This document shows positions 34,794-48,355 of a DNA stretch of 64,000 nt, piece after piece (within the stretch, counting starts at the first letter, position 1; each line of letters begins with the position of its first letter). The translations under genes and the position numbers were made by a program. The notes under the pieces were generated by a model. That model saw nothing but the letters and a program-made list of their open reading frames with translations, made no database searches and was not told the DNA's origin. Source of the DNA: Lepas anatifera (taxonomy: Eukaryota; Arthropoda; Thecostraca; Lepadidae); contig JAOTON010002124.1 of the NCBI GenBank assembly GCA_034440635.1, forward strand, positions 62,001 to 126,000. The letters are read 5' to 3'.

Positions 34794-36999
34794 GATATGC
34801 ACGAAACGCCGCTCGCAGAGATCGGAGAAAGCCAATGTGTTCAAGTGTCACCAATGGAATTTCACACCAAACTTTTGTAACCAATTTTCGCGACCCTCTG
34901 ATCCTCTTTAAATCTTAAATAGTGTATTGGCAGGCTGAGTGTCAACTTCTCACGCTGGGGTGTGCACAATCTTGCCCATTATGTTCCCAACATCGTTGGC
35001 GAGTTGGAAGATTTTTTCGACCTCTGGCCGCTTGACCTGCATCGCCGATACGTATTAATGCGTTACGGCCTGAAACTAAACCAGACCCCGGAACACACTG
35101 TGTACACACGTTTTTTGACGACCGTCATTGAAGCCGTATCGATACTGGTTCACGCTCCTCAGCCCGACACCCCGGCGTCGGAATTCGGACATGGCTGAGT
35201 GGGGTTGGCATATAAGGAGACAGTGTTACGCCCGTGCAGTGCAGCACCCACCCTACTCACCTGTACAGCCGGTTCCACACTGATTGGTAGGTATAAGAGC
35301 CAGTTGTTTTAAGAATTATCTTACTAACGATTACACATCTCACAAAAGTTTTCGTCGCTAGTAATGTATTTTGACGTGATTTTTAAATTTTGGACCCTGA
35401 AAAAGACGAGACGTCAATTTCGAAAATTATGGACACAAAACTGTTTTTGCCGATCCCGATGATTTTACGCGTCTTTTCGCAATTCATTCAGAATTTTTGA
35501 CCTGATGAAGTATTTTTTTACACGTCAGTTCGTGCGTCCAGTTCAAACGCAGCAGGTGAGGCAACAATGGTGTCGGCAAGGACCACCACTTGAGAGCTAG
35601 TTCGCAAACAGACAGCGGCCTAATACCTACTAATCAGTATGGAACCGGCTGTACCTTTTAGCCGGCCGTACCCCACCGCAGTGCCCTCGTTGTGACGACC
35701 GACTCACCGCGAAACATGTCTTGGCGGGGTCTTTGAGATGGAGAGGAGTCGTCTGCAGGTTGCCAGTCCAAAACGAGTGACCTAACCACAATTTTAATAG
35801 GCGCGGAAGTAAGATCAACTCAATTCATCGATCTGAGACTTAGCTCACAGTAAGGTCACTGAATACAAACTGCAATAACGATATATCGATGACCAGAGGT
35901 TAGCTCAGGGCCATGTCCTTTGGAAATGCATGGGGAGTTGGCTTAAGCCTGACACCCACCAGATAGGTTGCACCACCCAAACTTGGCGCCCATTTGCTCC
36001 AGATTGTGCCCCCTGTACAAGTTACCTCTCCCTCGACCGGACTAAGACCGGGGGAGCGGGTGAGAGTCAAGTTCTGAGAATTTAGGCTGCATATGAAACA
36101 CTAACGACGATGCAACTCAATCAACACACGCATGTAGTTTCACGCAAGTAAAGGAGAAAATGCAAACAAAATTAGTGGGGGTCCATAATTGGGTCACCCC
36201 CATCTGATTTGCGATTAGTGGGCGGGCGCATCCCCCGTTTTCTACGCACATGCCCGTACGTGTCCTGTTTGCTTAAGACGGGTTTGACCCTCTCGATGAA
36301 ACTTCGAGCTGACCCTTCACTGCCCACTCTGCGGCCTAGAAACGCCACCGATTCATTAGAATCGTTTCTTATTTTTCACCTCTGAAAGTCATATTCTCTG
36401 AACTCTCTCTGAATTCCAAAACTTTGGTGACCATGTTCAAACAAACACATGCTGTCTCACCCATAAGCGTAGGAACAGAGGACTGCCGGGCCCCTTCCCC
36501 ACTCTGATTGAAAATCTACGTCGCCGGGAAAAACTAGAATCGCACTGTAAATGTAAGTACTGAAAACTTGTTTTTCCTACCATTAACAGGAACCGTATAA
36601 CTTCTCGCGCTATTTGAAACGTACCTAGATCGGGATATCTTGCAAAACACACAATTTGCAAGGACAGATCCAGGGAGTGGTATAGCAATCACTTGTCCCC
36701 TCCAATCCTCCAGATTTGTTTTTTTCTTTTCTTTTTGGTTAAATTTTGGAATCCGTTGTCGCACCCGAGAAACCATTCTTCAGACACAAAATCGCAATCC
36801 ATAAAACTATTTAATAAATATCCTAATTAGAAAAACAACACTTCGTTCTCCCAATCAACGCCAACAATTTTACTATCAATCATGTTCACCTACAACCATT
36901 CAATTAACTTATACTTTAACAATGCTGTCAACACCACACAAGGTCCAAGTACCTCACTCATATATCCAGCCATGTGCACAAATTTTCTCGTACACTACT
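34794..36999. other. No gene recognised
   Basis: Several short open frames, none with a motif I trust. Confidence 0.4.
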
Positions 37000-37490
37000 T
37001 ACCCTGCTTCAGTCCAAGAACAGAAACAAATTTCCACCGACGCAATATCCACCACACACGTGCACTTTATAATGCGCATCCCGACCCCTCCCCACCGGCG
37101 CGCCGCTGCCGCGGCGCCAGCGGTGGCTAGCGTGACCTCTCACCTCTGTGCCCCGCGGGCATGATACGGCTGCCGGCGCATGGTGGACGCTGATTGGTGG
37201 AGGCGCGTTCACTTTCATTGCGAGAAGATCAGTGGGAATTTGTCAACGGAAGTGATAGCGTCTTAAAGTGTGCTTCAGAAAATAGCTGTGGAGTGCCATT
37301 TTCAGATATTCCTTCCCATGCTTTGTTCTCTATCGACTTGGTTATCAGCACTACTATCCAAGGCTGCTGCTCGGTACAGGCGAGACGGCGGCGGAGTCGG
37401 CACAGGCCAGCCGGCGGCCGAGTTCACTGAAGTCAGGAGTTTCGAGATGGGTTTCTGCTGAGTGGAGAGGAACGGGGCACGGCCCAAAGG
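37000..37490 (+). promoter_or_regulatory. CpG-rich promoter-like region and possible 5' exon
   Basis: 37080-37180 is GC- and CpG-rich. An inverted CCAAT box (GATTGG) lies at 37192-37197, and a strong donor AAAG|GTAAGT at 37489-37495. A non-coding first exon of about 250 bases would end there. I find no downstream coding exon that clearly belongs to it. Confidence 0.3.
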
Positions 37491-37795
37491 TAAGTGAAGG
37501 CGGAAGGAGGGGGGGAGGTGCTTGTGACATAAAACTGGTAGCTGTCTGCCAAATAAGAGAGTGACAGTGTGACGTCATGCTTGGCGAGATGTAGCCATCT
37601 TACTGGTAGCGCTACAGAAAAATGCAAACACGCTGCGAAGAATCGTATTTTATTCAGGCTGTATTAATGCTGTCCGCGAAGGATGTTGGTGTTTAAATAT
37701 TTCATGCGTGAAGGTGTCTATCACAGACTGACCAGAGATCAGGAAAAATATTTTTCCCACAGAGTTCAATATTTACTCGGAAACACGGAGGTTTC

Positions 37796-37798
37796 CCC

Positions 37799-37830
<32 letters not shown>

Positions 37831-37895
37831 GGGGGAGAGAGAGAGCGAGTGCGAGAAAGAGAGAGAGAGGGAGAGAGGGAGAGAGTGAGGGAGGG
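37796..37895. repeat. GA-rich microsatellite
   Basis: About 100 bases of GAGAGA with GGGA interruptions. It produces long Ser/Leu/Arg/Glu frames that are not genes. Confidence 0.9.
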
Positions 37896-38274
37896 AGGAG
37901 GAACAGCGTATACAATGTGTCAATTTTGCAGAAATAGCATGCTGGACCCAGCTATCGCCATGTTGAAGCATGTCTCAAAAGTTTGTGGTGGTTTATTTTT
38001 ATCATCAAAATATTTCTATTATAATCGTCTTTTTGGGCTACAATGATGCACCAACTGCTGAGGTTATCAGGAGCTTCAGAAGGGGAATACGCTATGCTTG
38101 AACATTGAAAAGTAATTTGCTTTCATTCACTGGTATTGTCTTCTGCTAACACATTCTCTTTGAGGACCAGATTAACAAGCGAACGGTACGTTATAATCGC
38201 TTTCCATTCAAAGACCAAACCAACGGCAAAGGTTTGGATTCATCTCTCATTTCGAGTTGCTAGAAAAAATATGA

Positions 38275-39470
38275 TTAACCCTCGTCCCAGTGGGGGGTGT
38301 TTGAACACTCCCCCTGGGTTTTTAAGCGGCACGAAAAAATGGCGGCGTTAAGCGCCACAGTACCTTGTACACCTTATTATTGATCAATTCTGCACATGTT
38401 CGCCACATTTTAAGCTTAGGTCATATCAGGTCAGGTTACCAGTGCAGGTCAAATGACCTCACCTTCAAATAAGTTTAAGGTAGCACAAGTAAGAACACGG
38501 TAAATATATTCAATTGTAACTCATATCACATAAGGGGCCCAGCGTGCAGTATAAAATATGTTCCGGTATTTTGAAATATCGATGACTTAGCGTAAGATAC
38601 AGATCATGACCCCTACATTGGAAATCCATGTGTAAACAGAAACTGGGCTGCACTTGTGTAGATACAGCTTATATACATTTATATTCTCCAAATCGTAGTA
38701 TCCTGGGCCACTTTCCAGGTTCATGCTGCAGTTGTTCACCTGTGACTTCTGAGAGGTCATCTGGGGGTAGTTAAGTAGGTCTCCAGCCTTGGGTCAATAA
38801 CTTTGCAGGAAATAACGATTAACACGCGCATTGACGGGGCGGGGCGGGTATCCGCCCCCCTCGGGTTTTTTTGAGGCAGCATAAAAACGGCGGCACGTAG
38901 CGCCGCCGTACTTGGCATACCTTTTTCCTGATAATTTCTACAACTTTTTCAACATTTTAAGGTTAGGTCATCTCAGGTCAGGTCACTAGTACAGGTCAAG
39001 TGACCGGACTTAAAGTTTAAGATAGCATAAGTCAGAGCAGGATGAACTTATCCAATCATACCTTATATCACATAATGGCCGCACCGAGTTCTTTAAAATT
39101 TGTTCCGGTATTTTTTATATCCATTACCTAAGGTCAGGTACGAACAATGACCTCCCCATTGGAAATACATGGGAGAATGGTTTTAACAGAATAACTTAAT
39201 AATGGATGGCGATAGAGCCTTGACTGTAACTGCATTATATTTTCCGTGTCCTGCGGTTCTAATGATATGCATTTTACCTAATTTGACCTTGACCTGACCT
39301 GAGGTCACGTCAAGTCTAATATTTGACCTAACAAGGTCATGTGATATATGATTATATTTGGCTGGCTGCGAGGATTCAAAGGGTTTAAATTGTTTTTCTC
39401 TTTCTTTACTTGTTAAGATGTGATGACCGAAAACCTTCATTTACATGTTATCCCTATGACGGCATGTATT
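38275..39470 (+). repeat. Two tandem copies of an AGGTCA-rich TTAACCC element
   Basis: The first starts TTAACCCTCGTCCCAGTGGG at 38275, the second near 38829. Both share the block AAAACGGCGGC...AGCGCCGCCGTAC, then AGGTCA arrays with a DR4 pair (38418-38433; 38965-38980) and an AGGTCA-nn-TGACC inverted pair. Confidence 0.65.
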
Positions 39471-40559
39471 TACCTCTAGTGGCCTCAAATGTGACCTGAC
39501 AAAAAATGGTTCAAGTATTTTCGATAGAGAAATAGATTCGATAGAGTCTGCTCTACCGTAGACTCGTGTATGCTTCCCACGTTAAGGGACTAAGGTAGAT
39601 ATGTTTTTAATTGCCTTAACATTGTTAAAATTCATACTCGTATGACTTACGAATCAAACCGGAAAACACTTATAACTCTGTACAGATCTCTTATCAGATC
39701 AAAGCTGTAATATGGGTGTGTGGTATACGACTTTGCACCCGCAGTACTTCGTGCACCTTATTCTCGCTCAATTCCACATCTTTCCCCAAAAGTTTAAGTC
39801 TGGGTCATGGGGCATTCCATGACAAATCGCCAAGTCGATACCACCCTCATGTCGCAGATTTCGGTGTATTTTTTGTCAGGGGGGCTATTGATGGAGCTGA
39901 TGACGATTCTCGTATTCATTCTCCTCCCTGACTTACGGTTTGAAAATTATACCTTCAGGCATTTTGACCATACTCACTTGTATGTCTTTTTTAAAGACGA
40001 AATTTTACCTGTATGCTTCTACAAATGGCATAAAAACTTCATCTAGGTATCTTAAGGACGAATTAGGAATTCTGGCTCATTTTCTAAAAATTAAATTTTA
40101 AATATATTATACATTCTCCAATTTTTCAAAATATATAAAAAATTCCTATGTTTTATTTTAAACTTTTTGAGGCTCACATTACTCTTTATATATTTCTCTA
40201 TAATATTCAGTAATAAAAATAATGGAGACTTTAACAGAAAGCGAGATCTGAGCTCCCAAACGTCCCGATCCCCACATGTGTGAGGTTCGTTCGCCAGCGC
40301 GGCCCGTCGTCGCTGCAACTATCAAACGTCTCTGGTCACGAAAAAGGTGTCAATGGTGGAATTTGTCGGCAATGAGGGTAAGGATGTATTTAAAACAATA
40401 AATTGTAATCAATATCCATTCCTTAACACCCGCACTGGAGAGGCGTCCAACACTTCGGGCAATGGAGGGGGGACTGGTAGGCCCCTGAGCTCTCGGAAAC
40501 TAGGAGGCTTAGAAAAACTCCGGTTGGGGACTGGGTGGGAACTATTGAAATATATATTA

Positions 40560-41060
40560 TGACTGACCTTAATTGGCCTAGGTCAATATCGTCAAGTTCA
40601 AACGAGGTCATAAAAGTCAAGTATTAGCCGTGCTGGGTATTCATCCAGAAATGCCGCGATTAAGCTCAAAGAAGTCCAGAATGCACTAAAAACAGAGCAA
40701 GGTCATAGTGAGAACGTCCCAAGAACTGTAAACCTAATTTTTGGGGTTAAGGTCATTCAAGGTCATTGACCAATGACGTCACAATATGACTTATTACCCT
40801 TATTTACACAATGACTAGCACAATAGCAACCGTTGGACGGGAAATGAGCATTGACCTTTACCCATGACATTTTAATTTGACCTGTGACTTTGACCTTTAC
40901 ATTGATTTAGCTTAACTATGACGTTGTAGCATAATATACGTCATACTGGGTAACGCCATGCGACCGGAAGCACCGGACCAATGACTTTGAGAATGCTGGT
41001 ATGGCCTTGAAATGTGACCTTGACCTTCATGAGGGGTGAAATTGACATATAATCTCGTTT
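40560..41060. repeat. TGACCT/AGGTCA-rich stretch
   Basis: Dense TGACCTTGACC and AGGTCA motifs without clear element ends. Confidence 0.5.
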
Positions 41061-42600
41061 TATATGGCACTATAACGTTGCCAGTTGGTCTTTGATGTAC
41101 GCGAATTGGTGCAATCGCGCGATTGCAGCGATTTCAAAATAAAGGGTTTAACTTTGAAAGCCTATAATTACAAAATTAAGGGCCGATTTTCAAGGTTATT
41201 TGACCAATCGATGTGCCGTTGAATATTCTTGAAATTAGCGAAATAGCGTTTTTTGGCCACGACGGGTTCTCCGGCCACCTAGAAAAAAGTAGGTGGGGCC
41301 TCCGAGGCTCCGCTCCAGTGTACTTTTTAACACCCGCTGGTATGAAGCCCCGGGCCACCTTTACTGGCAGGAGAGTTACCCATCCCCTTACGATCTCAGC
41401 AAACATGCTTAGAAGGGGACACGGAAAGCAGTGTTCCATTGCTTGCCTCGATCTCTACCCAAAATGCTTCAACAAAAAGTACTCAAATTAGCTACTGAGC
41501 TCAGAAAACGCTTCAATAAGGCAGTCGCGAGAAAAGGAACATTGAAGATTCACAAGTGCGTACCGGTTAATTCGGAGACCGTTATTGTCCATGAGCTCTC
41601 GAATGATGGGGGACAGAAGCTTCAAGTTTCGAATTGAATCTGTGAAGTTCAATGGCACCATGTGATAGAGTCGTTCTTCCGATCCGTGGGCCAGATCTTA
41701 GATAAAGCAGCATGTCTTAATCTTATATGTTCGAAAAGCAGTTGTCGGCGTCGACGCTATGTGACTTTTTGTTTGTTTGTGATGTGTGCTTTCTAATATA
41801 AATTGAACTGGGATACATGCAACTTTTTTAGGGTATGGGTAAAAAAGAAAACTATTTAAAACTACTAAGATAACAGTAATAATCGGCTTCTGACGCATAA
41901 TCCTCCCACTACATTTTCCAGCAAATGCACCAGTGTCGGAATTGTTCCGAATGTTCCGGTAATACGTTTAGTTTTTTTCAGAACGGCCAAATTTTAATGT
42001 AAGCAATAGTAGCCTCCACACCACATCTAGTTCATTCGCAATGTCACCGAATTCTCCCCTCCCCGTTACCCCACTTCAAATCGGATGCGTCTATGCAGCG
42101 TGCCGACTGCAGGCTGAGTGGCCGGTGACGGTGTTGGGCTTGGTCTGCGGTGCTCGTTACTGATTTTGCTCTGTAGTCTCCATTTTTATTGGCGTCATAT
42201 GCAGTTTAAGCAATGTTCTTTCACATGAAGTTGTTTTGAAGTCAATAAAAATATAAAAATATGTATGCTTATCTTTGCAAAAGTTTGGAATTAGATTTTA
42301 TACATATTCGTGCCAATTAATTTAATCAAACTTAAATATTTGTATTGTTCAGACTCTTTGTTATTATTTTCATGTAACCTCTTGAAGGAACACCTTTAAT
42401 TTAAATGGCTAAAAGCTCAAGCGAAAAGTCCAATGTACGCATCCGATGCTGGATTGCCCGAGGCTATAACTCCGAAACAATTATCCGGACGAAACTAAAA
42501 ATACCACAGTCGTTTTCAGCGTCACTGAGAACCCTACCCCAAATTTTCATGAAAATCTGAGATATGACGGTGTTATTTCAACCCATCGATTTGTCAATTT
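41061..42600. other. No gene recognised
   Basis: No motif-bearing frame and no clear repeat. Confidence 0.4.
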
Positions 42601-42602
42601 GT

Positions 42603-43000
42603 CGTGGAATGCCCCTCATATCAGGTCACGTCACCAGTGCAGGCCAAGTGGTCTTACCTCTAAAAATGTATAAGGTGGCATAAAAAGAAAAAAGTGAATA
42701 TCAAATTCAAACGTACAACATGTAATGAGCCCACCGTGTACTAAAAAACATTCCGGGACTTTTCATATCGATGACCTAGGGTCAGGTACTGATCATGACC
42801 TCTTCATTGGAAGTGCGTTGGGAAAACGGAAATTGACTGAAAAATCACTCTATTTCTGTAGATACTGCCTGGAATACCTTTGTATTCCCCAAATCGTAGT
42901 AACCTAGGCATCTTTATAGGTTCATATTTCAAGTTTTGACCTGTGACGTCTGAGAGGTCATCTGGGGCTACTCCAGCAGGATTTCAGACTTGGCTCAATA
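42603..43000 (+). repeat. Truncated AGGTCA-rich element
   Basis: It resembles 38410-38800 (GATGACCTAGGGTCAGGTAC, TGACCTGTGACGTCTGAGAG) but lacks the TTAACCC end. Confidence 0.6.
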
Positions 43001-43050
43001 ACTTGATTTGATGTGTCAATAACTTGACTTGAGTCGATTGATATGTATAT

Positions 43051-45417
43051 TGCCCTGGAGCTTTTCGTACCGCTTTTGCCGACTATCAGCTGATTTGTCG
43101 GCAAACGTGGTACCCCAGTCGGCAATTCTGGCTAACCATTGGAGTCTATGTTGGCTGAAATAATGTGCACCAGAACTGCCGACGTACAGCCTCTGACCAG
43201 ATTGTCGCTGACACCCGGCCGGTGGCGACGACTGGCGGAGGACAAGCAAGAGTGTCGGCGGCGGCGGCACGGCCGTCCTGCACAGGAATTGCGTTGGATG
43301 CGATGAACATTATGTTGCAGCAGGGGCGGATGCAGTAAGGGGGATCTAATTAAGTTTTCTTAGCTCGCTTTTTTCTTGCGTAGTCAGGAAGCGTGCTTTA
43401 ATTGGGAGTGCAACAGTGCCGTCGTAGGGCGATTGGCTTAGTGCCGTGCATGGTAGTTGGCGTTGGTTGCGATGCTCATTACGCTGCAATAGTGGCAGAG
43501 CCAGGAGGGGAGCATTAATGAATTTTCCGATTTTGCTTTCAAAAATTACGCAGGTTAATGGCATGACTGGGCGACGCGAATTGAAGTTGTGTCGTCACGC
43601 TTAATATTATATTATATTAGTGGCGGGACCAGGAAGAAATGTTGTTCTTAAAATTTATCTATAATTTTAAGCAGTTGTGTTTCCAGTAGGAGGTCGATAG
43701 CGTGACGGACTGTGCCGCCAATCGTAATTAATTCGGTTATGCACAAAATTGTTGATGTCGTTTTTCATCATACACCAGCACGGTGGATGCCACATATGCC
43801 TGAGTGCAAGAAAAGTGTGAGTAGACCCACTTGCAGTCGACCCACCCGTCGGCATTTGTGGTAGAAAAGGCTTGGAGTGAAAAATGAGGTAGAAACACAC
43901 CGTTGATATTTTGGCAATGAAAAAATACCACTGGACCCTTGCCCGGTATATTTCCATTGCAAGAATGTAAAAAATCGACTCCAGGCGAGCCTTTTAGTGA
44001 TTATTTTTATCCTAGAATAGACTGTTGAGAGTGTTGCAAGCCTTAGCAATCATAAATTAACCAAAAACACCCCTTTAACAGGAATTCCCAGCAAAAACAC
44101 ACAGTTGGCAATGAAAAGATACCCCTGGACCATTGCCGGGACCCTTGCCGGGTATGTTTACATTGCCAAAATGTCAACGGGCGGGTTTCGACTGAATGAC
44201 TGCCTTTTATTGACTAATCCAACACTGGAATGGACAATTGGGTGTGGTGTAAGCCTTAAACAAGCTCCAACACAAGTTTGGAGAGCAAAATGTGGTTTAA
44301 ACACGGAGTTGACAATTTGGCAATTTAAAGATGCCACTGGACCCTTGCCCGGTATATTTCCATTGCCAGAATGTAAAATGGATTCCAGGTAAATTAAGGC
44401 CTATTAGTGATGTTTTAATGCTAGATTGGACATTCAAGCTTGTTGTATGCGGTAGCAATGCTAGATAAACACGCCTTGAATAAGTATTTCTCGACAATAC
44501 ACTGAGTTGACAATTTAGCAATGGAAAGATACCACTGGACCTTTGCCGGGAATATTTTTATTGCCAGAATGTAAATAGCTGATTGCAGGTGAATGAGAGC
44601 CTTTGAGTGATTATTCTCATCCTAAAACTGTTCATTGAGAGTGCTGCAAGCCGTAGCAATCATAAATCACCCAGAAACACCCATTTAACCGGTTTCCCCA
44701 GTCAAACAACGTAGTTGCATTTTGGCAATGAAAATATACCATTGGACCCTTGTCGGGTATTTATTCATTGCCAGAATGAAAAAATCGATTGCAGGTGAAA
44801 TAAGACCTTTTAGTGATTATTTTCATACTAGAAGGTACCATTGAGTGTGTTGTGAGCTGTCACCCCTTTATCACCAGGGGTGGGCGCTAAATCTACTTTG
44901 GGGACGGTCACCTCGGTCAAAACAGTAAGTCATTGTGGTCAGATGAATATCGGGTGAGCATATGAAGAGATAGAACAAAATTCGTTTGTGAGCCTTTCTA
45001 GGAAGGATGCCTCAACTATACAACAAAGTCAACATAAGCCTCATCCATTTCTACATTTTTCCATCTCTGTGGCAATAGCAGGCCGAACGACATTTTCACC
45101 TCCTGGTGTCGGCCGCCCCTCCGCTGGACGCCATTGCTGCCGCTGTCGCCACCCCCGTCACCTCCCCCTTCCTGGCACTGCCTTGGGAGACCACCGCCGG
45201 CCGGCAGCCGACTTGAAAATGCGCGCCAACGCTTCGCGCCAGATTTTGAAGCTAATCGACCCTCTGTGACCAAACCCACAAAGGAGGGATGAAGCTCCTT
45301 ACAACTGGCGCATCTCCCCCGCACCGAACAAATGTGCCCGTTCTGGCACCCAATTTCCAGTGTGAAGTAAACCTAGCCTAATTTGTCCACACTATTTGCA
45401 GTATACTGCAAAATTTC
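43051..45417 (-). repeat. Large inverted repeat, right arm
   Basis: Near-perfect reverse complement of 31748-34124. The only larger difference is 11 bases near the outer end (45330-45350 against 31817-31850). Confidence 0.9.
43886..44845 (-). repeat. Five ~200-bp hairpin units (right arm)
   Basis: Mirror of 32331-33290, with the same five hairpins. Confidence 0.8.
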
Positions 45418-45523
45418 GTTCTTATTTTCAATGGGCTAAAGAGAACAGCGTTTGAGAGCATTGAGGCATTAGAGGGAAGAAAATTTCCGAAATGTCAGAA
45501 CCTTACCGTGCCTCACCGGGTCC

Positions 45524-46475
45524 ATACGTAAGCACTGCTACCTAACTGTCCCAGCACGTTTAGACCACACTTGGGACAGAATGTGACAGCAGTTACATGA
45601 CAGACGGCTGACTGCAGACATTTTCTAATGCTTTCAATCCCCTCCGATTTTCTGGAGGGGTCTCCTGGGCATCCCGCAAAAAAGCCGAGTGTTGAATAAC
45701 CAATATCAACTTTAGTGGCGGGCACAGTGGCCTTGTACAGAACGCCTGATAAAAAGCCCTTATGCAAGTAAGTAAGAGGCAATATTCAATAGGCCAGGTC
45801 ACGCTCAGTACCACTTTTCAAGCAGGAATCGAATAGAGTGAGAGAGGACCTGGGTCTTCTATTGCAATCCAGGACACTTGCAATACAATTGTATACTGTT
45901 GTGAAGAACGAAAACAAAATACTGTGGATGCAAAACTCCTTGAGCAGATGTGAGGTCAACAACTTTGATTTATATGCACATAAAATTATGTGTAGATTCC
46001 TAAGATACTGATCACTTCAAGACGGAGTTTGAACGACAGCACAGTTTAGGAAGAGAATGCGGTAAGCTATCATGGAGGTCGCCGACATTGATGTCTATCT
46101 GTATATGGATCCGATGCACCTTGAATATGTGTAAGCGTAGTTTTAGGAAAACGTGTTGCTAATCTTAAATGTTTTCATACTAAATTTCAGCTTGATGGTT
46201 TTCTACGACGGGCTGCAGATGAAGACAAGTCCATACGTAAGCACTGCCACCTAACTGTCCCAGCACGTTCAGACCACACTTGGGACAGAAAGTGACAGCA
46301 GTTACATGACAGACGGCTGACTGCAGACATATTCTAGTGCTTTCAATTCCCCCTCCGATTTTTTGGAGGGGTCTCCTGGGCATCCCGCAAAAAAGCCGAG
46401 TGTTGAATAACCAATATCAACTTTAGTGGCGGGCACAGTGGCCTTGTACAGAACGTCTGATAAAAAGCCCTTAAA
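45524..46475. repeat. Two direct copies of a ~240-290-bp repeat
   Basis: 45524-45765 and 46185-46475 share TCCATACGTAAGCACTGC through AGAACG and AAAAAGCCCTTA. Both also match the 167-bp unit at 8921-9254. Confidence 0.75.
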
Positions 46476-48170
46476 GGGAATGGACCAGTTTGTCGAAGTT
46501 CCAGAAAGCATATTAAATCAACAAAATTAGTCTAAAAATCAGGAAACCACATTTTTTCTTCCCTTTGATACGCTAGAAACATAAATATACCTTCTTTTCT
46601 ACTAATTAAAGACGTCATCAAAATAATAATTGTAATAGTCAGTAAAATCACAAACCTTGATTTAGCTCGATCGTAGACTCGCTGTGAAATGGAATTAAAG
46701 GTCAACCGATTACTGCGCATATGTGATATTCCTTCGACACGATTTTAGCCGTGTTGTACTGCCAGCAGAATGCAGAATATTGTGCTGCACGCATGCGCCA
46801 TACCGTATCATTAGCCACAAGATACGGTACTGCGCATGTGTGCGGCATACTAGTATGCTTTCTGCACGGCAGAATAACACAGGTTTTGTCTCTGTTGTTT
46901 TGTGTACCTATTTCGAAGTGTCCGTGGTATTATCAAGGTAAATATTGAGGCAAATATGACAAAAAATATTATTTGTAGGGCATTGATTTCCGTTGATGCT
47001 AACTGATATTACTGTGTTGTGTGTATATAATTCGTAGCATGCTTAAAAATTGTTTATTTCTTATGCACTTAAAGTTTCCAAGTTAACAAAGGAGCACAAC
47101 AAAGGAAAAAACTGGTGAGGTCATGATCTTCTCAATTTGACCATGAGGCTGGGGGCAAAGTAAAGGACTGGCTGACAAGTTTCCATGGACAATTCCAATC
47201 AGGATCACATGATTTATCCAGATGCATTTGCAATACTGATAATTTTTTGGCAATGGAAACAGTGAAAATCTGACTCTCGTCAATCCACATCCAACCAGAT
47301 TTGGCAGGAGTTTGTGCAGGGATTGTAAAGATTTTTCTTACAGTGCAGAGGTAAAGGATAGTAGATTTCAGAGGGTAAATATTTATTTGCTGTGAGAGAG
47401 AGAGAGACATTTTTATTGTCTTTCATAAAACACACAGACACATAGCCAGCACAAACATGGCACCACCACAACCTTTAAAGGGGAAAGAAATAATAAACAG
47501 AAGCGAGCAAATACAAAACGCAATGAACACTGAATTTACGTTAAATACACATCAAAGAACAAATATAATCACAGGAAGATCTTAACAAGAATAATTCCAA
47601 GTTGAAGGCCCACATATGTTACAGATGCAATAGTAAGGACGCGAGGGGGCAGTGCAAAAAATAATTATCAACTAAAAAACATAGAGCAAGGCTTTCCACA
47701 GTAATGAGCACAGATCAAACTCAAGTCTACGCTCACACCTGAACAGCGAGACAAATTATGAGGTTAGTAAAATCAAATCAACAAACCAAAAAACTACCAA
47801 AAGCGAAACAATAACAGCACATATACAACAGAAAAAGCAGAGATAAATACAGAAGATACCGGAAACATACTTGAGAAAAACTAAAAAAGACTGACAACTA
47901 AATCATGCGCAAAGTCAACAGTTTACTCGTGCACCTGTGACAGCATTATATAGCAGCCGGGTGACACTGTGAGCCGGCTAGTGAGTGAGAATGAAATAAA
48001 ACAGTATCAAATTCTAGACAATACTATTCATTTAACAAAACTATTATTCATGAAAATTTGGTTGTATGCACATTGCTTTAAAATTTTAAATTTCTCCATT
48101 TTTTGCTATGGTTTCCATTCCTTATTTTCTGATTTTAAAGTATTCCTTGTCACCATCTTCTGGTGAAAAG
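46476..48170. other. No gene recognised; one MITE end
   Basis: TTAAAGGGAATGGACC at about 46470 resembles the left end of the TTAA-family MITEs, but no partner end is seen. The rest is AT-rich without coding motifs. Confidence 0.4.
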
Positions 48171-48355
48171 GGGGATGAGGTGGCTTAGTGGATAGCACCC
48201 TTGTCTTCTAAGCCACTGGTCCCGGGTTCAAGTCCCGGCGGAGCCCCTGAATAAGTCGATCTGATCCCCAAAATCCCTTCCAACAGGGTGAGAGTTGGCG
48301 ACACCGTATGACCCTGGCAGTTGGTGTGTCGTTAAACCCCAACAATTATTATTAT
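48171..48355 (+). mobile_element. tRNA-derived SINE with (ATT)n tail
   Basis: Box A TGGCTTAGTGG and box B GGTTCAAGTCC with a perfect T-stem (CCGGG/CCCGG). The anticodon stem does not pair well. The tail is AATTATTATTAT. Confidence 0.75.

Noticed and set aside
35630..35818. Cys/His-containing frame resembling a LINE tail (LGHS...C...GHC)
   Set aside because: The spacing does not fit a known zinc knuckle and no reverse transcriptase lies nearby.
37702..37971. Long Ser/Leu-rich and Arg/Glu-rich frames
   Set aside because: They are translations of the GA microsatellite.
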